Positions 54,483-63,813 of a stretch of DNA of 64,000 nucleotides are shown here, in pieces. How positions within the stretch are numbered: position 1 is the first letter of the stretch; the number at the start of each line of letters is the position of its first letter. This DNA comes from Halomonas sp. CH40 (GTDB taxonomy: Bacteria > Pseudomonadota > Gammaproteobacteria > Pseudomonadales > Halomonadaceae), in the NCBI GenBank assembly GCA_041875495.1, contig CP112982.1:3472001-3536000 (forward strand), written 5' to 3'. The translations under genes were made by a program, and so were the position numbers. The notes under the pieces were generated by a model. The model was not told where the DNA came from. It made no database searches and saw nothing but the letters and a program-made list of their open reading frames with translations.

Positions 54483-55322
54483 CTACCACCATTCATGAAA
54501 ATGATGCACGGGGCCGCGGCCCTTGCCAACGTTAAGCCGTGTGCTGGCTTCCAACGCAGCATGCAGCCACTGTTTGGCAACGCGAATGGCGTCTTCCACC
54601 GGCGCCTCGCTGGGCTGTCTGGCCAGGCAGGCGGTGATGGCGGACGACAGCGAGCACCCTGTCCCGTGAAGATTATCGGTTGCCAGTCGAGGCGCCGGTA
54701 GCCAGGTAGTACCCTGCGGGGTCGCTAACAGGTCTGAGCAGTCAGCGCCCTGCAAATGGCCACCTTTGAGCATCACATAAGGCGCGCCCAGACGACGCAG
54801 CGCGGGCATGACAGCCTCCATTTCAGCGGTTGATCCCGGCGTGTCACCGCCCAGCAATACTGCGGCTTCTGGCAGGTTGGGGGTAATTACATCAGCCAGC
54901 GGTATCAGGATGTCGCGTACCGCCCGGATGCCCGCATCATCCACCAGCACATCGCCGCTTTTCGCTACCATGACCGGGTCCAACACCACCCAGCGCGGGC
55001 GCTGACGCCCTATACAGTCGGCAATCACTTCCGCCACCTCACGGCTGGCGACCATACCGATTTTCACCGCATCCAGTGCCACGTCATCCAGCAGGGTTTC
55101 AAGCTGTTCAGCGATAAACGATGCAGGCACAGGAAAGACACCGCGCACACCCTGGGTATTTTGCGCCGTCAGCGCGGTAATCACACTGGTACCGTAGGTG
55201 CCCAAAGCCGAAAAGGTTTTCAGATCCGCCTGGATGCCGGCTCCACCGGAAGGGTCAGAGCCTGCAATGGTCAAGACATTGTTGATTGATGACGCACCTG
55301 AAGATGCCGGTTGAGTTGCCAT
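54483..55322 (-). CDS. thiD: Hydroxymethylpyrimidine/phosphomethylpyrimidine kinase
   Basis: Phosphorylates HMP and HMP-P in thiamine synthesis. 279 residues of the ribokinase superfamily: LTIAGSDPSGGAGIQADLKT, VVLDPVMVAKSGDVLV, VLLGGDTP and the catalytic LHGTGCSLSSAI. Start MATQPASSG after AAGGA; the frame is open a further 45 bases 5'. The C-terminus runs to the edge of the repeat-rich spacer. It is not linked to thiSG. Confidence 0.93.
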   Translation of the reverse strand: MATQPASSGASSINNVLTIAGSDPSGGAGIQADLKTFSALGTYGTSVITALTAQNTQGVRGVFPVPASFIAEQLETLLDDVALDAVKIGMVASREVAEVIADCIGRQRPRWVVLDPVMVAKSGDVLVDDAGIRAVRDILIPLADVITPNLPEAAVLLGGDTPGSTAEMEAVMPALRRLGAPYVMLKGGHLQGADCSDLLATPQGTTWLPAPRLATDNLHGTGCSLSSAITACLARQPSEAPVEDAIRVAKQWLHAALEASTRLNVGKGRGPVHHFHEWW

Positions 55323-55419
55323 AAGAGATCCTTGTTCACCTTCCATTTGACAGGCCCGCCTACACAAGCCGGCGGCAGGTTATACACAGATATAAAAAGT
55401 AGCCATACAAAAGCGCCAG

Positions 55420-55450
55420 ATAAAAAAACGGCCACCCTCAGGCAGCCGTC
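55420..55450 (-). terminator. Terminator of the TRAP operon
   Basis: Minus strand ACGGC-TGCC, TGAG, GGTG-GCCGT, then TTTTTTTAT. The stem has one mismatch near its centre and a full T-tract, 20 bases after the dctP stop. Confidence 0.85.
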
Positions 55451-55469
55451 CTCATTACCGCCGAAAAAT

Positions 55470-56579
55470 TTACTCGGTGGTATCGCCTTCCGGGTTGCGG
55501 GCGTTGTAATACGCCTGCTCGGAAATGGCGTGGTAGTTGACAACCTTATCCTGGAAGGTGCTGTAGGACTCATAAATGCGTGTAGCCAGATCGCTGGATT
55601 CTGCCAGCTCAGCAATCACATCGTCTGAATACTCTCGTGCTTGGGCCAGTACATCATCAGGAATACGCCGCAATTCAACCTCATGTTCGTTGACCAGGGT
55701 TTCCAGCGCATCGTTGTTACGTGCGGTATATTCATCCAGCACGTTGGCGTTGATATCACGCACCGCTGTGGTCAGGATCGCCTGCAGGTCGCTGGGCAGT
55801 TCGGCCAGCGCCTCTTCGTTGACGATGGTTTCAAACATCACGGTCGGCTCGTGCCAACCCGGATAGTAGTAATAATCAGCCGCCTGATGGAGGCCAAACG
55901 CCAGGTCGTTGTAGGGGCCAATCCACTCGGTAGCATCAATGGCACCGGATTGCAGCGAGGTGAAAATCTCCCCGCCCGGCATGTTAACGATAGCCACGCC
56001 CATACGGCTCATGACTTCGCCGCCCAGGCCTGGCATACGCATTTTCAGGCCATCAAGGTCGTCAAGGGAATTGATTTCCTTGTTGTACCAGCCACCCATC
56101 TGCACGCCGGAGGCACCCGCCACCATGACATCAACACCGAAGGGCTCATAGACTTCGTTCCAAAGCTCCATGCCGCCGCCGAAGTGCAACCAGGCGTTCA
56201 TTTCCTGGGCGTTCATGCCAAACGGCACTGCGGCAAAGAACTGGGCTTCAGGGGCCTTGCCTTTCCAGTAGTAGGACGCGGAATGGCCCAGCTCTGCGGT
56301 GCCATCGGAGACGGCATCAAACACTTCAAAGCCCGGCACCAGCTGGCCAGCCCCAAAGACTTCGATGGTCAGACGGCCATCTGACATTTCATCAACCAAT
56401 TCTGCCAGGCGCTCTGGCCCTTGGCCCACGCCCGGAAAGTTTTTCGGCCACGAGGTTACCATCTTCCAGCTGAAGGTTTCCTGGGCCTGAGCCTGATTAT
56501 CCAGGCTGGATACTACCAGCAGGCCTGCGGACATGGCGGTGGTCATGGCCACGGCGGCGGTCAGTGTTTTAACTTGCAT
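55470..56579 (-). CDS. TRAP transporter substrate-binding protein (TakP-like, DctP family)
   Basis: Periplasmic receptor, 369 residues, signal peptide about 1-32 (LDNQAQAQ). The mature start SWKMVTSWPKNFPGVGQGPE, TAELGHSASYYWKGKAPEA, VPFGMNAQEMNAWLHFGGG and DATEWIGPYNDLAFGLHQAA closely resemble TakP, a 2-oxoacid-binding protein of Rhodobacter. Alpha-keto acids such as pyruvate are therefore the predicted ligands. It is the last gene of a QMP operon, after a 239-base gap that holds a hairpin, so it may also have its own promoter. Confidence 0.88.
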   Translation of the reverse strand: MQVKTLTAAVAMTTAMSAGLLVVSSLDNQAQAQETFSWKMVTSWPKNFPGVGQGPERLAELVDEMSDGRLTIEVFGAGQLVPGFEVFDAVSDGTAELGHSASYYWKGKAPEAQFFAAVPFGMNAQEMNAWLHFGGGMELWNEVYEPFGVDVMVAGASGVQMGGWYNKEINSLDDLDGLKMRMPGLGGEVMSRMGVAIVNMPGGEIFTSLQSGAIDATEWIGPYNDLAFGLHQAADYYYYPGWHEPTVMFETIVNEEALAELPSDLQAILTTAVRDINANVLDEYTARNNDALETLVNEHEVELRRIPDDVLAQAREYSDDVIAELAESSDLATRIYESYSTFQDKVVNYHAISEQAYYNARNPEGDTTE

Positions 56580-56660
56580 GTAAACCCCTTGTTATGAGTG
56601 TTTTTCGGGTAATGTGTACGCTATCAGATAGCCGCGTACACCTGGCGCTTGATCATCAGC

Positions 56661-56686
56661 GCCTGCTGCATGACAGTGCAGCAGGC
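56661..56686. repeat. Perfect hairpin in the dctM-dctP gap
   Basis: GCCTGCTGCA, loop TGACAG, TGCAGCAGGC: a perfect 10-bp stem with no T-tract on either side, so probably not a terminator. The 239-base gap otherwise shows nothing distinct. Confidence 0.7.
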
Positions 56687-56818
56687 GGCTAAATAAAATT
56701 AAAATGCACCACATTGAAACCAGTCAAGCTTGCCATGAGACAGCGTTGATAGCAGCCTCCACTTTCAACTCAACCTTATGGTTTCTCGTTGAGCGTTTTA
56801 ACCTGAATCTAAGGCGAT

Positions 56819-58225
56819 TTAGCCAAACTGGCTGGGCAACCAGGTCGCCAGCCCAGGGTAAAGCGCCAGCATCAACAGCATGCCTAACTGAATCAGGATG
56901 AAAGGAATCACGCCACGGTAGATCGCCGATGTGGGCACTGATGGCGGCGCAACGCCGCGCAGGTAAAACAGCGCAAAGCCAAACGGCGGTGTCAAAAACG
57001 AGGTTTGCAGGTTGATCGCAATCATGATGCCCAGCCAGATCGGATCCAGCCCCATGGCCAGCAGAATAGGCCCGACAATTGGCACCACTACAAAAGTGAT
57101 CTCAATAAAATCAAGGATAAAGCCCAGCAGGAAGATCACCAGCATCACGATGATGGTTGCCCCGACTACACCGCCCGGCATACCTTCAAACAGCTCAGTG
57201 ACCATGTGTTCGCCGCCATAGGCACGAAAGACCAGCGAAAACAGCGCCGCACCAATCAGGATCATGAACACCATGGTGGTGACGTGGGTCGTGGAGCGCA
57301 GGACGTCTTTCAGCGTAGCAAGATCAAGCTGACGGTAGGCCAGGGCCAGCACCAGGGCACCAAAGGCGCCCACCGCAGAAGCTTCTGTCGGGGTGGCAAA
57401 ACCGCTCAGGATGGAACCCAACACAGCAACAATCAGCACCACAGGCGGCACCAGGCCCTTGAGCAGCAGCCAGCCGATGCCGGAGGTGTGGCCAAGTTCC
57501 TCCATCAACTCCTGACGATCCGCAGGCGGTGCCATATGCGGGCGTAGCCAAGCGGTCGCCGCGATATAGAGCATATACAGCACCACCAGAATCAGGCCAG
57601 GCACCAGGGCGCCCATGAACAGATCACCCACTGAAACGGTCTTGGGGCTGAAGATCCCCATATCCAGCTGGGCTTGTTGATAAGCGGAAGACAGGACATC
57701 ACCCAGTAGCACCAAGGCAATGGATGGCGGAATAATCTGGCCAAGGGTTCCCGTGGCACAGATGGTGCCCGTGGCCAGCGACATGGAGTAATTGCGCTTG
57801 AGCATGGTCGGCAGCGACATCAACCCCATGGTCACCACGGTCGCGCCGACAATGCCGGTTGATGCGGCCATCAGCATGCCGACCAGAGTAACCGAGATAC
57901 CCAGGCCGCCGCGCAGGGAACCAAACAGCAGCGCCATGGCATCCAGTAGGGTTTCCGCCACCTTGGATTTTTCCAGCAGCACCCCCATCAGCACGAACAG
58001 CGGCACTGCCAGCAGGGTGGTATTGGTCATGATGCCGTATAGCCGGTTTGGCAGGGCGGCCAGATAACCACCATCAAAGTTGGCATCCACGCCCATGGCT
58101 TCAAGCCCCAGCCCCAGGCCTGCAAAGGCCAGTGCCGTACCCGACAGCGAGAAGGCAACCGGGAAGCCGAACATCAATACGATACAGATGACGGCAAACA
58201 GAATAAGCGGCATGAATTCCAGCAT
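56819..58225 (-). CDS. TRAP transporter large membrane subunit (DctM family)
   Basis: A 468-residue DctM protein with about twelve membrane segments: VPLFVLMGVLLEKSKVAETL, PSIALVLLGDVLSSAYQQ and FATPTEASAVGAFGALVLA. Longer than typical ~430 because of an insertion near 190-230, as in TakP-type systems. Its start overlaps the dctQ stop (TGATG). It forms the permease with DctQ. Confidence 0.93.
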   Translation of the reverse strand: MLEFMPLILFAVICIVLMFGFPVAFSLSGTALAFAGLGLGLEAMGVDANFDGGYLAALPNRLYGIMTNTTLLAVPLFVLMGVLLEKSKVAETLLDAMALLFGSLRGGLGISVTLVGMLMAASTGIVGATVVTMGLMSLPTMLKRNYSMSLATGTICATGTLGQIIPPSIALVLLGDVLSSAYQQAQLDMGIFSPKTVSVGDLFMGALVPGLILVVLYMLYIAATAWLRPHMAPPADRQELMEELGHTSGIGWLLLKGLVPPVVLIVAVLGSILSGFATPTEASAVGAFGALVLALAYRQLDLATLKDVLRSTTHVTTMVFMILIGAALFSLVFRAYGGEHMVTELFEGMPGGVVGATIIVMLVIFLLGFILDFIEITFVVVPIVGPILLAMGLDPIWLGIMIAINLQTSFLTPPFGFALFYLRGVAPPSVPTSAIYRGVIPFILIQLGMLLMLALYPGLATWLPSQFG

Positions 58226-58785
58226 CAGACACGCTCCTCTAGATGTTCAGCATCTGCCGATGGCGGCACAATCCGGCCCGTCAGGATATAGGCATTGCGC
58301 ACCAGTTCAATGGCGCCTTGTATGATCATGAAAAGTGCAAATAGTGGAATCAGGGTCTTAAGCAAAAACACCGCAGGAATGCCCCCGTAATCTGGCGAGC
58401 TTTCAAGTATTCGCCATGAATTGCTGACATACCCCAAACTGGAGGCAATAATGAATACCATGATCGGCATCAGCAGGAAAACGATGCCGCACAGGTTGAT
58501 CAACGCCTGTCGACGGGGCGCCATCTTGCGATAGAAGATGTCAACACGCACATGCCCGTCATGGCGAAGCGTGTATGCAGCGGCGAGCATGAAGACAGCC
58601 GCGTGCATATACATGACCAATTCCTGCATGAAGACACTATTGACCGAAAAAACGTAGCGTAGCAGCACAATGGCAAACTGAATCAGCATCATCAGAATGA
58701 TCAGCCAGGCCAGGGTGCGGCCGAACCACTCTGAAGCGCTATCCAGCGCGCGCACCAGAGGGGGGAGTTGTGAAGTCTGGGACAT
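58225..58785 (-). CDS. TRAP transporter small membrane subunit (DctQ family)
   Basis: A four-helix DctQ protein (about 186 residues from the chosen ATG, MSQTSQLPP). The frame also contains a TTG start at 58833 with GAGG just before it. Core LLRYVFSVNSVFMQELVMYM and RHDGHVRVDIFYRKM are family-like. First gene of the operon. Confidence 0.88.
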   Translation of the reverse strand: MSQTSQLPPLVRALDSASEWFGRTLAWLIILMMLIQFAIVLLRYVFSVNSVFMQELVMYMHAAVFMLAAAYTLRHDGHVRVDIFYRKMAPRRQALINLCGIVFLLMPIMVFIIASSLGYVSNSWRILESSPDYGGIPAVFLLKTLIPLFALFMIIQGAIELVRNAYILTGRIVPPSADAEHLEERV

Positions 58786-58906
58786 GGGAAGCGTCTCGTA
58801 TCCAGCGTCTAGGAAAATCCGCGCCTGAGACAATACCTCATCTGTTTCCAGAATGCAGTGTTAACAATTCACGCAGCGTTCGCGTGGTCAACGCAGCGTC
58901 GTCTGC

Positions 58907-59725
58907 CTATACCCTGGCAGGGCAGCTTGTTTTCAGAGTTTCCAGGCATTCTGTTGGCAGAGGAAGGTCTACTGCCAACGGCAGATGGTCAGAAAACAGA
59001 TGATCCAGCACCTGCACCTCCGCCGCTTCCAGGCTACGCGAAAGCAGGATGTGATCCAGCGCTCGGCGCGGTTGCCAGGAAGGATAGCTAAGCAGCGGTT
59101 TTACTGGATGCAGCGGCAGGGACTCGCTGAAACGTGCATGGGCATGAATCTGTTCCGGTGTGCAGTTCAGATCACCCATGACTACCACATGGCGCAGCGG
59201 GGTAATCAGATCGCTCAGGTAATTGAGCTGGCGGGTACGCCCGCGATGGCTCAGAGCAAGATGGGCAACAAAGATATGTAACGCATCAGGCCCCTCTCCG
59301 AAGCGGGCATGAATGGCGCCACGCCCCGGCAGGGTACCGGGTAGACGATGTTCTTCAATGCGAGTCGGTTTGAGGCGCGACAGCAGGCCGTTGCTGTGCT
59401 GGGCGATCTTCCCGAGATTGCGATTGAGCTGCTGAAAGTGGTTAGGGAAGCCCGCCCGTTCTGCCAGGTAGCGCACCTGATTGACACGACCAGAGCGAAA
59501 GCTGCCGCCATCCACTTCCTGCAGGCCCACAATATCAAAGCGCCCCAGCACTTCGCTGATCAACTCAAGACGTTGATTGCGCTCACGCTGGGGAAGTAGA
59601 TGCTGCCAGCTACGGGTCAGATAATGATGATAGGCAGACGTCTGAATGCCCACCTGCAGATTGAACGTCAGCAGACGCAGGTGGCCATCAGCAAGCGATG
59701 GTAACCGGGCATCCAGTTGGCTCAT
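58907..59725 (-). CDS. Endonuclease/exonuclease/phosphatase family protein
   Basis: EEP-superfamily hydrolase of about 272 residues: LLTFNLQVGIQ (first strand), VGLQEVDGGSF (metal Glu), VAHLALSHRGRTRQL, VVMGDLNCTPEQI (catalytic D/N), and SDHLPLAVDL (catalytic His). Substrate unknown; could be phosphodiesters or phosphoinositides. I start at ATG 59725; a GTG four codons upstream overlaps GGAG. The order EEP, dsbA, cytochrome c4, engB is conserved in pseudomonads. Confidence 0.83.
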   Translation of the reverse strand: MSQLDARLPSLADGHLRLLTFNLQVGIQTSAYHHYLTRSWQHLLPQRERNQRLELISEVLGRFDIVGLQEVDGGSFRSGRVNQVRYLAERAGFPNHFQQLNRNLGKIAQHSNGLLSRLKPTRIEEHRLPGTLPGRGAIHARFGEGPDALHIFVAHLALSHRGRTRQLNYLSDLITPLRHVVVMGDLNCTPEQIHAHARFSESLPLHPVKPLLSYPSWQPRRALDHILLSRSLEAAEVQVLDHLFSDHLPLAVDLPLPTECLETLKTSCPARV

Positions 59726-59778
59726 GTGGGCAGGCACTCCGTTAACAACGTCTTCCTTGCTCGATCATTCAGACGCTA

Positions 59779-60414
59779 TCACTCAGCGCGCTCTTCACGA
59801 ATACGGGCAATCAGCGTCTCGGCAATCTGGGGCATGTTATCCAGGCTACCCGCACTGCTGGGTGATACCAGGTACTGGCCATCAATAATCAGCGCTGGCA
59901 CTCCCATCAGCTGCATGTCACGCATACGGCTATGAGCGCGGCTGACGTCACTGCGTACACCAAAGGAGGTCAGAGCGTCACGCGCTTCCTCTTCACTGAC
60001 GCCATAGTTGGCGAAGAAGGCAGCCAGGTCATCGGTATCGTTCAAGGACTGGCCGTCTTCGTGGATGGCTGTGAAGAAATCAGCATGCAGGTCATCTTCA
60101 ATGCCAAGCTGCTCAGCCGCGTAAAACGCGGTGGCATGCGTGTTCCAGTCACCGCCCATGGTGGCCGGCATCTTGACCACGCTTACATCATCCTCAAGGG
60201 TTTCATACCACTCGGTGACGGATGACTGCAGGCGATAGCAATGCGGGCAGCCGAACCAGAAGGCTTCGGTGACCTCGATCTGCCCCTCTTCCACGACGGT
60301 TTCCACCGGCGTTTCCAGGCGCTCATAGTGCTGGCCTTCCACCAGCTCCTGAGCACCTGCCACCGTTGAAAAGACCAGTCCCGTCGCCGCTACCATCAGC
60401 GCTTTTAGCATCAT
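59779..60414 (-). CDS. dsbA: Thiol:disulfide interchange protein DsbA
   Basis: Periplasmic oxidase that introduces disulfides. 211 residues, signal peptide about 1-21 (AGA-Q), active site C56-P-H-C59 in FWFGCPHCY, and the cis-Pro region MGVPALIIDGQY. Start at 60414, with GGAG seven bases upstream; another ATG follows immediately. Conserved position beside cytochrome c4. Confidence 0.95.
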   Translation of the reverse strand: MMLKALMVAATGLVFSTVAGAQELVEGQHYERLETPVETVVEEGQIEVTEAFWFGCPHCYRLQSSVTEWYETLEDDVSVVKMPATMGGDWNTHATAFYAAEQLGIEDDLHADFFTAIHEDGQSLNDTDDLAAFFANYGVSEEEARDALTSFGVRSDVSRAHSRMRDMQLMGVPALIIDGQYLVSPSSAGSLDNMPQIAETLIARIREERAE

Positions 60415-60554
60415 CAAATTTCTCCACTCAGCAAATGACCGATAAACCTGCAAAAACAACAAACCATAAGACCGCTTCGGCCGTCTTATGGTTCACTTCT
60501 GATCGCCCGTATTCTTGAAGAGCGCGCCGGTTAACCTGCTATTGCGTAGAATCG

Positions 60555-61184
60555 TTAATGCAGACCCAACACATAGTTAGCCACAGCTTCCATGTCGCGG
60601 TCGCTCATCTTGGAGGCGATATCGCGCATGATGGCATTCGGGTCATTGTGGCGGATACCAGCCGCGAAGTCCTGTAGGGTCGATACCGTGTATTCAGCGT
60701 GCTGGCCGGAAAGCGCCGGATAAACAGCGGTACCAAGGCCTTGACCCGTTGGCGAGTGACACGCCGTACATGCTGGGATGCCTTTGCCTATATCGCCTGC
60801 ACGATAAAGATTCTCGCCACGCTCCAGCAGCTCGGCGTCATCTACAGCCTGGCCAACGTTGGGATCCATATTGGCGAAGTAAGCGGCGACATCCCAGGCA
60901 TCCTGATCAGAAAAGTCATCGACCTGACCTGCCATCTGGGCGACTTCACGACGACCATCGCGAATATCCATAATCTGCTTGGCCAGATAAGACATTTGTT
61001 GGCCCGCCTGGTTAGGGAAGGCACCTACCATACTGATACCTTGCTGGCCGTGACATGCCGCACAGCTTGCGGCCATTTCACGGCCGGCGTTCGGGTCAGC
61101 GTTAACCTGTAAATCCTGTGATTGGGCTTGGACGGTGCCAACGGCACCCATGGTAATTGCTAGGCCTGCCAGTAACTTTCTCAT
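60555..61184 (-). CDS. Cytochrome c4 (dihaem)
   Basis: Dihaem periplasmic cytochrome of 209 residues. Signal peptide about 1-20 (TVQA), haem sites C41-AA-C44-H45 and C139-TA-C142-H143, and the twin MSYLAKQ/M ligand regions. It carries electrons to cytochrome oxidase. It lies between dsbA and engB, as in Pseudomonas. Confidence 0.94.
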   Translation of the reverse strand: MRKLLAGLAITMGAVGTVQAQSQDLQVNADPNAGREMAASCAACHGQQGISMVGAFPNQAGQQMSYLAKQIMDIRDGRREVAQMAGQVDDFSDQDAWDVAAYFANMDPNVGQAVDDAELLERGENLYRAGDIGKGIPACTACHSPTGQGLGTAVYPALSGQHAEYTVSTLQDFAAGIRHNDPNAIMRDIASKMSDRDMEAVANYVLGLH

Positions 61185-61491
61185 TGCTATTCCACTATGC
61201 CGTTAGTTGGTGACTGGTACGCACCCCGGGCGCTGCCCGGGTTCAGCACACTACCAGGGTCAGCTCTGTCTGCCGCGACAATCAGGTGATAAGACACCGG
61301 CTGAATTGTCGCTGGCGGTTAGAGCGCAATGGTACACTAGCGCCCTAGGTCGCAGATATAAACAAACCGTATTATAACGAATCACCCCAGCGGCGGGAAT
61401 GCAAGTCCTGACCTGCTTTAGGGGTAATTTTCGTGCTCATGTTATGCTTCATGGCGCTTTTTAGCGCTTTGTTTTCGCCAGGATGTCACCG
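61185..61491. other. Divergent promoter region between cytochrome c4 and engB
   Basis: 306 bases without a gene. It contains a perfect GC hairpin CCCGGGC-GCT-GCCCGGG (61225-61241) in the probable leader of the cytochrome gene, and a TACACT -10-like box near 61332-61337. No RNA gene or ORF can be supported. Confidence 0.5.
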
Positions 61492-62130
61492 ATGACTGAA
61501 TCACCCGCTTCTTTTCCGGCTCTTAACTATACCACTGCGCGCTTTTTAACCAGTGCCCCGACCCTGGCCCAATGCCCTGAAGACAGTGGCACTGAGGTTG
61601 CTTTTGCAGGCCGGTCGAATGCCGGAAAATCAAGTGCAATCAACGCACTTACCCAGCAAAAAGCGCTGGCCAGAACCTCTCGGACGCCCGGCCGCACCCA
61701 GCTGATCAACTACTTCGGCCTGATGAACGGGACTTCCCAGCGGCTGGTCGACCTACCCGGTTATGGATACGCCAAGGTACCTGAGGCCGTCAAGCTGGAA
61801 TGGCAGCACCACCTGGCTGATTATTTACGCGGGCGTAACACCCTGCGCGGCCTGGTTCTCTTAATGGATGTCCGTCATCCATTAACCGAATTCGACCAGA
61901 TGATGCTGGGGTTTGCCGATAAACGGGACATGCCGGTACATATTCTACTGACTAAAGCCGATAAGCTGAAGAAAGGCCCCGCCAATGCGTCACTGCAAAA
62001 AGTTCGCTCGCAGCTGCGCGAATGGGAAGATCTGGTGTCTGTGCAGCTTTTTTCAGCGCTGAAAAAAGACGGCATAACAACGCTTTCTCAGCGTCTGGAT
62101 CAGTGGCTGGCTCTCCCCAAAGACGTATAA
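61492..62130 (+). CDS. engB: Ribosome biogenesis GTPase EngB/YsxC
   Basis: Essential GTPase for 50S assembly, 212 residues. G1 GRSNAGKSS (40-48), G2 T region SRTPGRTQ, G3 DLPGYGYAK and G4 TKADK are all present. I start at MTESPASF, eight bases after AGGA; the ATG at 61483 lies on the Shine-Dalgarno itself. Divergent from cytochrome c4. Confidence 0.95.
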   Translation: MTESPASFPALNYTTARFLTSAPTLAQCPEDSGTEVAFAGRSNAGKSSAINALTQQKALARTSRTPGRTQLINYFGLMNGTSQRLVDLPGYGYAKVPEAVKLEWQHHLADYLRGRNTLRGLVLLMDVRHPLTEFDQMMLGFADKRDMPVHILLTKADKLKKGPANASLQKVRSQLREWEDLVSVQLFSALKKDGITTLSQRLDQWLALPKDV

Positions 62131-62138
62131 ACCTGTTG

Positions 62139-62870
62139 TCAGCGACGTTTTTCAAGCCAGGCCAAAAGCTCCGCCAACTCTCTTACGTGAGCAATACGCT
62201 CGACTCGCTCTGGCAGCGCCTGATCGCCACTTTCACTGACCCAAACGGCCTGCATCCCCAGCCGCTGGGCGGGCAGCACATCCTCCTCCCAGGAATCGCC
62301 AACATGCAGCGCCTGCTCAGGGGCTACGCCAAGCCGCTCGAGCGCCGTCAAAAAAGGCTTTGGGTCAGGCTTGGGGGCCAGCAACTCACCGGCAGCAATG
62401 GCAATGGGGAAATACTCCGCCAGCGGCTGGCGTTGTAAATGGATATTACCATTAGTGATGGCGGCCAGCCGATAACGCTGACGCAGAGTGCTTAGCAAGG
62501 GGGCGACCTCCGGGTGCGGGGACACCTGAACCCGCAAACGGTGGAATTCGTTCATTGCCGCTGCCGCCCACATCAGGGCAGTACTGCGTGCAAGCCCACT
62601 GGCCTCCAGCTGGGCTTCCAGAGCACGCAGGCGCAGCCAGGTAAAATCACCGCGCCGCTCTGGCACCTCGACCACCAATTGCTGACGACGGGCCAGATAA
62701 TCCGCCAACCCTTCTGCGTAGTTTAACCCCAATGGCGCTGTCTGGCGCGCGGCCAGCCAGGTTTCCAGAGTCTCCAGCAGCCAGCGGTAGTGTCCCTCTT
62801 CGGTACGCGCCATGACGCCGTGGTTGTCCCACAAGGTGTCATCCAGATCAAAGGTGATTGCTTGCAACAT
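62139..62870 (-). CDS. HAD-IA hydrolase (YigB-like)
   Basis: HAD superfamily phosphatase of 243 residues: motif I FDLDDTLWD, motif II region AAITNGNI, motif III/IV PKPDPKPF and HVGDSWEEDVLPA. YigB in E. coli dephosphorylates FMN and is next to xerC, as here (two bases after the xerC stop). Converges on engB with an eight-base gap. Confidence 0.9.
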   Translation of the reverse strand: MLQAITFDLDDTLWDNHGVMARTEEGHYRWLLETLETWLAARQTAPLGLNYAEGLADYLARRQQLVVEVPERRGDFTWLRLRALEAQLEASGLARSTALMWAAAAMNEFHRLRVQVSPHPEVAPLLSTLRQRYRLAAITNGNIHLQRQPLAEYFPIAIAAGELLAPKPDPKPFLTALERLGVAPEQALHVGDSWEEDVLPAQRLGMQAVWVSESGDQALPERVERIAHVRELAELLAWLEKRR

Positions 62871-62872
62871 GC

Positions 62873-63790
62873 TTATGCCTCAGGGGGAGTATCAGGGGGC
62901 GTGGAATGACGACGGGCACGCGGGTGCGCGGCGTCATAGCTGGCGGCCAGGTGCTGCCAATCCAGCCGGGTGTACACCTGGGTGGTGGACAGGTTGGCGT
63001 GGCCGAGCAGTTCCTGCACAGCGCGCAGATCCTGACTGGATTCGAGCAGATGGCTGGCGAAGGAATGGCGCAACCGGTGCGGATGCAGGTGCTCAGGCAA
63101 GCCACGCGTGACGGCCAACTGCGCCAGACGCTTCTGAATCGCCCTGTGCCCCAACCGCTGCCCGCGCTGGCCGACAAAAAGGGCCGTTTCATCGGCGTTG
63201 GCCAGCAAGGAGCGGTGCGGCTGCCAAGCGGCCAGTGCCGTCTGGGCGCGCCGCCCTACCGGCACCTGGCGCGGCTTGGCCCCTTTACCCATCACCCGTA
63301 CGCGTTGAGTTTCCAGATCATCCAGATCAAGTGCGGCCAGCTCCGCCAGGCGCAGGCCGCTGGAATAGAGCAACTCCAGCATTGCCTGATCACGATAGGC
63401 CAACGGCGATTGATCATGGGGCGTATCCAGAAAGCGAGCCAGCACATCAACATCCAGCGGGCGCGGCAGGTGGCTGGGCGTCTTGGGAGTACGCAGCAAG
63501 GTCACCGGGTTATCGGCCAGAATACCCCGCATCACACAGTCCTCAGCAAAGCGTGATAGCGCCGCGCGCCGCCGGGCCAGGCTGCGCGCGGCCAGGCCGC
63601 GGCTGCGTTCGCTGGACAGAAAGGCGCGCAGGTTGGCCATAGTCAATTGCGCGGCGTCATCAATGCCCTGCGCTTGGGCAAACGCCTCTAGCGCTGCCAG
63701 ATCGCGGCGATAGGCATCCAGCGTCGCCGGGCTGGCATGCTGGGCCAGTGATGTCAGAAAGGCGGCCACCTGGGCGTTCAATGCCGTCAC
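62873..63790 (-). CDS. xerC: Tyrosine recombinase XerC
   Basis: Site-specific recombinase resolving chromosome dimers at dif with XerD. 305 residues; SAM-like core-binding N-domain (1-100) and catalytic residues R147 (SSGLRLAEL), K172, H238 and R241 (HPHRLRHSFASH), H264 (LLGHANLSTTQVY) and Y273. These fall at almost the E. coli XerC positions. GTG start with GGAGATGAT upstream. It lies in the gammaproteobacterial DUF484-xerC-yigB order. Confidence 0.94.
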   Translation of the reverse strand: MTALNAQVAAFLTSLAQHASPATLDAYRRDLAALEAFAQAQGIDDAAQLTMANLRAFLSSERSRGLAARSLARRRAALSRFAEDCVMRGILADNPVTLLRTPKTPSHLPRPLDVDVLARFLDTPHDQSPLAYRDQAMLELLYSSGLRLAELAALDLDDLETQRVRVMGKGAKPRQVPVGRRAQTALAAWQPHRSLLANADETALFVGQRGQRLGHRAIQKRLAQLAVTRGLPEHLHPHRLRHSFASHLLESSQDLRAVQELLGHANLSTTQVYTRLDWQHLAASYDAAHPRARRHSTPPDTPPEA

Positions 63791-63813
63791 ATCATCTCCT
63801 GTGAGTAAGCGCT

